This document shows, piece by piece, positions 61,901 through 64,000 of a stretch of 64,000 nucleotides of DNA. The position numbers were made by a program, and so were the translations under genes. The notes beneath the pieces were generated by a model. That model was not told the origin of the DNA. It worked only from the letters and a program-made list of their open reading frames with translations, and searched no databases. Origin of the DNA: Lates calcarifer (lineage: Eukaryota > Chordata > Actinopteri > Centropomidae); assembly GCF_001640805.2 (NCBI RefSeq), contig NC_066833.1, positions 1,189,992-1,253,991 of the forward strand, read 5' to 3'. The first letter of the stretch is position 1. Every line of letters begins with the position of its first letter.

Positions 61901-64000
61901 CAGAGAGGAGCTCTGAAGTTGGAAGAAATGTAGCAGAGGCCTCTGCTTTAGAATCAACTGTGCAACCTGAAGTGGTCTGCAGTAGGAAAACTTTCCCTGG
62001 GAAAACTGCCAAAGAGAAGTTCCTGTTGAGTGAGTCAGTTCCTGCTGATTTCCAAGATCAGCGGGGTGAAAGCCTGCAGTGGCCACCTGCTGGTGAGCTG
62101 CCAACAGAGGGGCGTGAGACCAGGTTGCAAAGGGACAGTGAGTATTTTGTAAGCGAGGAAGAAGCGCTGGCTCAGCGCATTCTAAAATGGCAACAAGATG
62201 TTGTTGAACAAGAGGAAGTGGCTGAACTGGAGTCTGACTGGGCTTTGGAGAGCCAAGGCAAACAGCCTTGCTCCAGGCTGCCATTAGAGTCAGTTGTTCC
62301 ACCAACTGATAGTGAACTCCATCATGGTGGTATTTCTCATGAAACCCATCCCACTGACCTTCTGCCTCCACATACAGCTGTTTCTGGTGAAGCCTTACCA
62401 ACAAAAAAACCTTCACCTCTTCAGCGTGCCACTGGCTACGAACCGTCTTCTCCTTATTCTCCTATTCAGCCTGACTTATCTCACCGTGATCATGATCTAA
62501 AAACTACTACTGTAAAAGACACAGTGGGTCCATCAATTCAGAGATACTCTCCAACCCAACTCGTTCAAGGTGAGAGCCCTCAAAAGCCATCCAAAGAGTT
62601 TTCCTCAGTCAGGAGACGCTCCCCATGCCGCAGTCCACAAGATGATCTGAAAGGAGAAGCAGAGAGGAGATGGAGCAGGGAAGAGCACCCTATGACTGTT
62701 GATAAATCCAGCAGTCAGCGCTTCCAGTCAGAGATGAGAGAAGAGAGAGAGATGAGAGCGGAATTAGGAACTACTAGAGAGAGTAGTGAATGGAGACAAC
62801 AGAGGGATTTTGGAGGTGTGAGGAGAGAGGAAAGTGGAGATTTGATAAGATCAAAACAAAGTCGTGAAATGAGTGCAGAAAGCCTTGAACTCGCAGCCGT
62901 AAAGAAGGAGGAGCAGAGAGTCCAAGAGAAGTCACATTTAAAAGGAGTCTACGAAACCCAAGAGTCTATGAGGACAAAAGAAGGAGATAAAAGTGCCGGG
63001 GGCTCCCGTCCAGTATTTGTGAAAGAGATATCTTCAGTTAAAGTAACAATTGGTGAAATGACTGAGTTTACTTGCCAGTTCCATGGTGACCCTCTCCCCA
63101 TAGTCACCTGGCTCAAAGATGGCCACCAATTAGCCCACAACCCTGACTATGATATCATGAGCAAGTCTAACAAATCAAGGCTCACTATCTTCTATCCAAC
63201 CACAGACCACGAGGGGACATATGACTGTGTTATAACCAATAAACATGGCAAATCCATCTGCAGTGCCACTCTTGAGATCTCAGACAAAAAGGCGGTGAGA
63301 ACGCTGGGTGTCACACAGGAAGTGGTAGTGACAGAGGAGCTGGAGAAGGGTGATGAAAACCAGGAGCGTCTGATGGAGGAGGAACTTCAGTCCTACATGG
63401 ATTCAGGGAAGGCAACACTAAAGGTGCCTCAGGCAGTGATCCATAAGCACCGCTCCTTGGATGAATCCTTTAGCTCCTCACCTGTAGAAATCAGAGTTAC
63501 TGCTCCCACTCCTGTCCCTGAGATGACAGAGGTAAGCAGTGAGAGCAAACCTCAGGCTTTTACAGAGAAAACATCAGATGTGCCAAGTGATGAAGAAGCC
63601 TCTCAGACTGTCAAACACAAATTCACATTCTCCTTTGATGTAGCCAGTGAAGCTCCTCATCTCAGCGGTGAGTTAGGGAATATCACCTGTTCTGAAGGCA
63701 ACACTGCTGTATTAGAGTGTGCAGTTACAGGTGAACCTGCTGCAGACATTGCATGGTATTGTGATGATGTTTGCCTTGAAATCACAGGTGGAAAATACAG
63801 AGTTGAGGTAGATGATAAAATGTACAGGCTGTATATCCAGAGTTGTACATACAGTGATGCTGGGGTGTACAGATGTGTTGCTAGAAATAAGATGGGAGAG
63901 GTTACAAGCATCTCTGATGTGTCATTTCAAGTTGCAGAGCCTGGACAATTTTCAAAGGGTGGTGGTGCTGCACAGCATGCTGGTTTTACTCCATCTGAGA
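24590..64000 (+). CDS. ttn: Titin, 5' portion (Z-disc to proximal I-band, with novex-3-like exon), 3' incomplete
   Basis: Titin is the giant sarcomere protein spanning from Z-disc to M-band; it binds telethonin and alpha-actinin at the Z-disc and acts as a spring in the I-band. The CDS starts at 31518 ([20 protein letters not shown]). Coding exons: 31518-31608, 31824-32027, 32647-32934, 33145-33230, 33530-33744, 33898-33973, 35020-35175, 35491-35601, 36875-37132, 37228-37341, 38474-38722, 39019-39078, 39415-39673, 40157-40223, 40328-40525, 41056-41198, 41315-41466, 41570-41797, 41924-42165, 42705-42937, 43024-43188, 43304-43472, 43592-45285, then I-band Ig exons to 54289, 55261-55647, 57654-57704 and 58975 onward. 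Phases match throughout except the exon at 46853 and inside the 58975 exon. Domain order equals human titin Z1 to I15. Teleosts carry tandem titin genes; which paralogue this is cannot be decided here. Confidence 0.97.
25060..25212 (+). promoter_or_regulatory. ttn: MEF2/E-box cluster in titin intron 1 (proximal)
   Basis: A perfect MEF2 consensus TTATTTTTAG lies at 25203-25212. A CAGCTG E-box is at about 25083 and a CACATG E-box at about 25153. The closeness to exon 1 suggests a muscle enhancer; this is inference from motifs only. Confidence 0.4.
27420..28030. repeat. Degenerate CCAGGGCCAACCAG-type repeat
   Basis: About 600 bases dominated by CCAGGGCCA, AACCAG and GTCAGAGCCA units with irregular 8-14 base spacing. 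The composition is unlike the AT-rich surroundings. Confidence 0.7.
29403..29537 (+). promoter_or_regulatory. ttn: MEF2/E-box/GATA cluster in titin intron 1 (distal)
   Basis: CAGGTG at 29403-29408, CAGCTG at 29439-29444, TTATCA (GATA) at 29451-29456 and 29532-29537, and the perfect MEF2 site CTAAAAATAA at 29500-29509 all lie within 135 bases. The segment is locally GC-richer than its surroundings. It is a good candidate striated-muscle enhancer, by motif content only. Confidence 0.45.
30330..30690. mobile_element. Tc1-like transposon relic
   Basis: It shares GATGCTGAGATCAGGACTCT and GCTGCAGAATGAATTT with the Tc1-like relic at 17848-19140. The minus strand reads [14 protein letters not shown] and GVLQETV-like transposase pieces. 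It ends near CTTTTGCACAGTTCTG, reminiscent of the family's terminal repeat. Confidence 0.75.
30855..31035 (+). mobile_element. tRNA-derived SINE
   Basis: The head GACCTGATAGCTCAATGGTT resembles an A-box region of a tRNA promoter. A body with GGTTGTCATTCCCTCTTATC and an A-rich tail AATAAAGCCATAAAAATGCC follow. This layout matches a common fish SINE with an ATAAAGGCA...AAAATGCCC tail. Confidence 0.7.
31505..31608 (+). CDS. ttn: Titin exon 2: start codon and first part of Ig Z1
   Basis: After a CTCTGCAG acceptor, 13 untranslated bases precede ATG at 31518 (context CCAACATGT). It encodes [20 protein letters not shown] then [11 protein letters not shown]; human begins [20 protein letters not shown]. 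The donor after 31608 is in phase 1. Z1 with Z2 binds telethonin at the Z-disc edge. Confidence 0.98.
31824..32027 (+). CDS. ttn: Titin Ig Z1, second part
   Basis: Phase 1 to phase 1. It encodes [40 protein letters not shown], then [12 protein letters not shown]. The core Trp and the YxC-like strand (RFSVRATN) of the I-set fold are present. The exon ends ...GTTACAG with donor GTGAGA, and that donor is repeated 36 bases downstream. Confidence 0.97.
32028..32063 (+). repeat. ttn: 36-bp tandem copy of the exon end and donor
   Basis: CTCCTCGTTACAGGTGAGAC is repeated as CTCCTGGTTACAGGTGAGAC exactly 36 bases later. Use of the second donor would add 12 in-frame codons ([12 protein letters not shown]) between Z1 and Z2. 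Confidence 0.85.
32064..32646. other. Titin intron, nothing further seen
   Basis: AT-rich intron; TGGTTACAG-like copies occur only at its start. Confidence 0.6.
32647..32934 (+). CDS. ttn: Titin Ig Z2
   Basis: Phase 1 to 1, from CTGCAG to GTGAGG. It encodes [40 protein letters not shown], then [20 protein letters not shown]. Nearly identical to human Z2; with Z1 it forms the telethonin-binding pair. Confidence 0.98.
33145..35175 (+). CDS. ttn: Titin Z2-Zr linker, Ser/Pro-rich (four exons)
   Basis: Exons 33145-33230, 33530-33744, 33898-33973 and 35020-35175. They encode [69 protein letters not shown] and [17 protein letters not shown]. Human has matching HKTPPRIPPKPKSRSPTPP, RQQSPSPIRHSPSPVRH and EVPPPWKQEGYVA. 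This is a disordered region with proline-directed phosphorylation motifs (S/T-P) at the Z-disc. The intron 33974-35019 shows nothing notable. Confidence 0.95.
35491..35601 (+). CDS. ttn: Titin Z-repeat (first)
   Basis: 37 codons in phase 0, from GCGTCAG to GTAGAC. It encodes [20 protein letters not shown], the alpha-actinin-binding Z-repeat core; human Zr1 has [20 protein letters not shown]. Confidence 0.95.
35602..36874. other. Titin intron between the two Z-repeat exons
   Basis: I looked for further [13 protein letters not shown] codons on the + strand and saw none, so no extra Z-repeat exon is evident here. AT-rich, with a poly-T run at about 35696-35705. Confidence 0.55.
36875..37132 (+). 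CDS. ttn: Titin Z-repeat (last) and Ala/Val-rich tail
   Basis: 86 codons, acceptor CTCCAG, donor [26 protein letters not shown] matches human Zr7 ([20 protein letters not shown]). A Glu-rich piece and [20 protein letters not shown] follow. An in-frame donor GTCTCC also exists after 37123. Confidence 0.93.
37228..39078 (+). CDS. ttn: Titin segment with [10 protein letters not shown] motif (three exons)
   Basis: Exons 37228-37341 ([19 protein letters not shown]), 38474-38722 ([38 protein letters not shown]) and 39019-39078 ([20 protein letters not shown]), all in phase 0. Human has [36 protein letters not shown] and PVTPPTLVSGLKN. This lies between the Z-repeats and Z3, near known alpha-actinin contacts. 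The intron 37342-38473 contains nothing notable. Confidence 0.95.
39415..39673 (+). CDS. ttn: Titin Ig Z3
   Basis: Phase 0 in, phase 1 out. It encodes [40 protein letters not shown], then [20 protein letters not shown]. It has both Ig cysteines and the core Trp. Confidence 0.97.
40157..40223 (+). CDS. ttn: Titin Z3-Z4 linker exon
   Basis: A 67-nt exon, phase 1 in and 2 out. It encodes [20 protein letters not shown]; human begins VSEEFEKETTAVTEKFTTEE at this place. Confidence 0.9.
40328..41198 (+). CDS. ttn: Titin Ig Z4 (two exons)
   Basis: Exons 40328-40525 and 41056-41198. They encode [49 protein letters not shown], then [40 protein letters not shown]. Human: [20 protein letters not shown]. 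The intron between holds nothing notable. Confidence 0.97.
41315..41466 (+). CDS. ttn: Titin Z4-Z5 linker exon
   Basis: Phase 1 to 0. It encodes [39 protein letters not shown]. Human has DYELLMKSQQEMLYQTQVTA and FVYSEYEKEYEKEQ; moderately conserved. Confidence 0.9.
41570..42165 (+). CDS. ttn: Titin Ig Z5 (two exons)
   Basis: Exons 41570-41797 and 41924-42165. They encode [80 protein letters not shown]. Human: ISSFEERLIKEIEYRIIKTT and [20 protein letters not shown]. Confidence 0.97.
42166..42704. other. Titin intron, nothing seen
   Basis: AT-rich, no repeat recognised; ends in CTCTCTCAG. Confidence 0.6.
42705..43188 (+). CDS. ttn: Titin SP-repeat linker and Ig Z6 (two exons)
   Basis: Exons 42705-42937 and 43024-43188. 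The first opens with five Arg/Ser-Pro units ([24 protein letters not shown]), analogous to the human RMSPARMSP repeats known as phosphorylation sites, but with Gly/Ser in place of Met/Ala. Then [40 protein letters not shown], and [40 protein letters not shown] complete Z6. Confidence 0.97.
43304..43472 (+). CDS. ttn: Titin Ig Z7, first part
   Basis: Phase 1 in, phase 2 out, donor GTATGT. It encodes [50 protein letters not shown]. Human: PMFVEKLKNVNIKEGSRLEM. Confidence 0.96.
43592..45285 (+). CDS. ttn: Titin large exon: end of Z7, Z8, Z9, linker, I1
   Basis: A single 1694-nt open exon, phase 2 to phase 1. Order: Z7 end ([20 protein letters not shown]); conserved linker ([20 protein letters not shown]); Z8 ([40 protein letters not shown]); linker; Z9 ([40 protein letters not shown]); charged linker ([33 protein letters not shown], and a Lys/Glu helix at about 44860-44945); then I1 ([40 protein letters not shown]). 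This is the best-conserved stretch of the window compared with human, and it has no frame fault. Confidence 0.98.
45401..45682 (+). CDS. ttn: Titin Ig I2
   Basis: Phase 1 to 1. It encodes [60 protein letters not shown]. One of the proximal tandem Ig domains acting as an extensible I-band spring at low force. Confidence 0.96.
45761..46027 (+). CDS. ttn: Titin Ig I3
   Basis: 267 nt, phase 1 to 1. It encodes [60 protein letters not shown]. Human has AVVEFVKELQDIEVPESYSG. Confidence 0.95.
46145..46417 (+). CDS. ttn: Titin Ig I4
   Basis: 273 nt, phase 1 to 1. It encodes [60 protein letters not shown]. Human: RPIAILQGLSDQKVCEGDIV. Confidence 0.96.
46503..46766 (+). CDS. ttn: Titin Ig I5
   Basis: 264 nt, phase 1 to 1. 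It encodes [60 protein letters not shown]. Human: VDVITPLKDVNVIEGTKAVL. Confidence 0.96.
46853..47114 (+). CDS. ttn: Titin Ig I6, carrying a one-base frame break
   Basis: The exon is 262 nt, while neighbours I3-I5 and I7-I8 are multiples of three. It enters as [12 protein letters not shown] and then meets TGA at 46894-46896. The +1 frame reads [60 protein letters not shown] and continues in phase to the next exon. Human: TCTETQNVVFEVELSHSGID. One surplus base lies between about 46876 and 46896. No alternative acceptor restores the frame. Confidence 0.93.
47212..47472 (+). CDS. ttn: Titin Ig I7
   Basis: 261 nt, phase 1 to 1. It encodes [60 protein letters not shown]. Human: GGAISKPLTDQTVAESQEAV. 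Confidence 0.96.
47740..48003 (+). CDS. ttn: Titin Ig I8
   Basis: 264 nt, phase 1 to 1. It encodes [60 protein letters not shown]. Human: [20 protein letters not shown]. Confidence 0.96.
48205..48465 (+). CDS. ttn: Titin Ig I9
   Basis: 261 nt, phase 1 to 1. It encodes [60 protein letters not shown]. Human: VKIIKKPKDVTALENATVAF. A decayed copy of its 3' end seems to lie at 51493-51547. Confidence 0.96.
48466..49539. repeat. Titin intron with tandem partial duplication
   Basis: TTTTTCTCATTTGTTATAAT (about 48862) recurs as TTTTTCTCATTTGTTATAAC (about 49027). GTATCAGTCAAAAGAATCAA (about 48984) recurs as GTATCAGTCAAAAGAATTAA (about 49178). This is an old duplication of a unit of about 165-195 bases in very AT-rich DNA. 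Confidence 0.7.
49540..49800 (+). CDS. ttn: Titin Ig I10
   Basis: 261 nt, phase 1 to 1. It encodes [40 protein letters not shown], then [20 protein letters not shown]. Human is nearly identical over [20 protein letters not shown]. Confidence 0.97.
49801..51137. other. Titin intron with possible LTR-like fragment
   Basis: AT-rich except for a GC-richer block at about 49955-50360. The block contains AATAAA (50301-50306) followed by TGCTTCTGCCTAAGACATCT, similar to the R-U5 part of retroelement LTRs. Terminal repeats were not defined. Confidence 0.35.
51138..51398 (+). CDS. ttn: Titin Ig I11
   Basis: 261 nt, phase 1 to 1. It encodes [60 protein letters not shown]. Human: IMITSMLKDINAEEKDTITF. 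Confidence 0.97.
51493..51547 (+). pseudogene. Relic of a duplicated titin Ig exon 3' end
   Basis: AAGTACACTGCTGTGGTCGG then CATCCATGCTCACTGTGGAG resembles the end of Ig I9 (GAGTACACCGCGGTGGTCGG, CGCCATGCTCACTGTTGAGG). The upstream half of the exon is not recognisable and there is no donor. Confidence 0.6.
52197..52625 (+). CDS. ttn: Titin Ig I12 (two exons)
   Basis: Exons 52197-52341 and 52457-52625. They encode [40 protein letters not shown], then [56 protein letters not shown]. Human: ARHIEFRKHIKDIKVLEKKR. Confidence 0.96.
52726..52957 (+). CDS. ttn: Titin Ig I13
   Basis: Phase 0 in, 1 out. It encodes [60 protein letters not shown]. Human: VNEDDVDAHWYKDGIEINFQ. Confidence 0.96.
53212..53496 (+). 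CDS. ttn: Titin Ig I14
   Basis: 285 nt, phase 1 to 1. It encodes [60 protein letters not shown]. Human: PEPPQVLQELQPVTVQSGKP. Confidence 0.97.
53592..54289 (+). CDS. ttn: Titin Ig I15 (two exons)
   Basis: Exons 53592-53717 and 54101-54289. They encode [37 protein letters not shown], then [40 protein letters not shown]. Human: VPEVVSPDQEMPVYPPAIIT. Confidence 0.96.
54290..55260. other. Titin intron, nothing seen
   Basis: AT-rich; short open frames have no domain. Ends in TTCCTTTCAG. Confidence 0.6.
55261..55647 (+). CDS. ttn: Titin extra Ig exon between I15 and the short linker exon
   Basis: 387 nt, phase 1 to 1, acceptor TTTCAG. A roughly 30-residue polar lead ([28 protein letters not shown]) precedes an Ig domain: [60 protein letters not shown], ending TITKEEEG. 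Its place corresponds to the human novex-1/novex-2 alternative exons, so it may be alternatively used (inference). All residues of the I-set core are present. Confidence 0.88.
55648..57653. other. Titin intron with TA/CA microsatellite
   Basis: Poly-A, then TA, then CA repeats at 55827-55914. A pyrimidine-rich block lies at 56239-56345. No exon recognised. Confidence 0.65.
57654..57704 (+). CDS. ttn: Titin short linker exon
   Basis: A 51-nt exon, phase 1 to 1, acceptor TTCACAG, donor GTAAGG. It encodes [17 protein letters not shown], matching human PESILHERIEQEIEMEMK, the exon just before novex-3 and N2B. This anchors the identity of the next exon. Confidence 0.92.
58455..58836. mobile_element. 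MITE with TTCGAATAAACGC terminal inverted repeats
   Basis: The left end (about 58455-58480) reads CTATATTAGTTCGAATAAAC; the right end (about 58811-58836), reverse complemented, reads CCATATTTGTTCGAATAAAC. About 380 bases, no coding capacity. The right end lies about 140 bases before the next titin exon. Confidence 0.72.
58975..59999 (+). CDS. ttn: Titin novex-3-like terminal exon, first part (ends at a frame break)
   Basis: The acceptor TTTTTGCAG joins in phase 1 ([11 protein letters not shown]). An Ig domain runs at about 59119-59420 ([60 protein letters not shown]). Basic, Ser-rich sequence follows, then a repeat of [16 protein letters not shown] units (59730-59850). This frame stops at TGA 59997-59999, but the +1 frame continues open for over 4 kb. 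In human the novex-3 exon is an alternative last exon giving a short titin reported to bind obscurin. Position, phase and size fit that exon. Confidence 0.88.
59959..64000 (+). CDS. ttn: Titin novex-3-like exon, continuation (open to window end)
   Basis: Starting with [20 protein letters not shown] in the +1 frame, about 1,347 codons run without a stop. A charged region contains KSP/KARP motifs and a duplicated unit of about 214 residues (copies from about 60541 and 61183) with [20 protein letters not shown]. RIxKWQQ motifs recur four times (Trp codons at 60688, 61330, 61819, 62188). Ig domains follow at about 62998-63288 ([60 protein letters not shown]) and 63652-63930 ([39 protein letters not shown]). 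The terminal stop is beyond the window. Confidence 0.88.

Noticed and set aside
1..64000. CRISPR arrays, bacterial operons, tRNA or rRNA genes
   Set aside because: None seen. The split genes, GT-AG introns and fish transposons show a vertebrate chromosome. The tRNA-like head at 30855 belongs to a SINE.

Overview
This is animal genomic DNA, almost certainly from a ray-finned (teleost) fish. Genes are split by GT-AG introns, the non-coding DNA is AT-rich, and it carries remains of fish-type transposons: Tc1-like, mariner, hAT-like and piggyBac-like MITEs, an L2/CR1-type LINE and a tRNA-derived SINE. Two neighbouring genes lie on the + strand. Positions 237-17731 hold the 3' three-quarters of ccdc141 (also called CAMDI). 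From about 24590 to the window end lies the 5' part of titin (ttn). The same head-to-tail order is found in human.

ccdc141 (1-17731): 18 coding exons can be placed by comparison with remembered human CCDC141. They encode the spectrin-like coiled-coil rod, an acidic Ser/Pro-rich region, one I-set Ig domain and a C-terminal hydrophobic tail. The 5' end lies before the window. Two exons (599-947 and 2497-2674) do not keep one reading frame. The introns hold unusual degenerate short-unit repeats (1540-2440, 2930-3345, 7390-8480) and nested MITEs.

Intergenic region (17732-24520): a mariner remnant sits inside a Tc1-like element. There is also a folded-back second Tc1-like element, a LINE 3' fragment with the YADD motif, a CTCF-like motif, and a G-tract run able to form a quadruplex. 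A TATA box at 24560 and a non-coding first exon ending at 24825 probably start titin.

Titin (24590-64000): intron 1 is about 6.7 kb and contains MEF2/E-box clusters. The start codon is at 31518. The order of domains follows vertebrate titin closely: Z1, Z2, a Ser/Pro linker, two Z-repeats (human has up to seven), the [10 protein letters not shown] segment, Z3-Z9, then the proximal tandem Ig block I1-I15. These are followed by an extra Ig exon (55261-55647), a short exon (57654-57704) and a very large exon from 58975 past the window end. The large exon matches the position and phase of the alternative terminal novex-3 exon, which in human makes a short titin isoform. It encodes three Ig domains visible here, RFSD-like repeats, and a duplicated unit of about 214 residues with RIxKWQQ motifs.

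Single-base frame breaks occur in titin Ig I6 (46853-47114) and in the novex-3-like exon (about 59956-59996). With the two broken ccdc141 exons they point either to assembly indels or to real allele or paralogue decay. The surrounding frames stay long and open, which favours assembly indels or very recent events.
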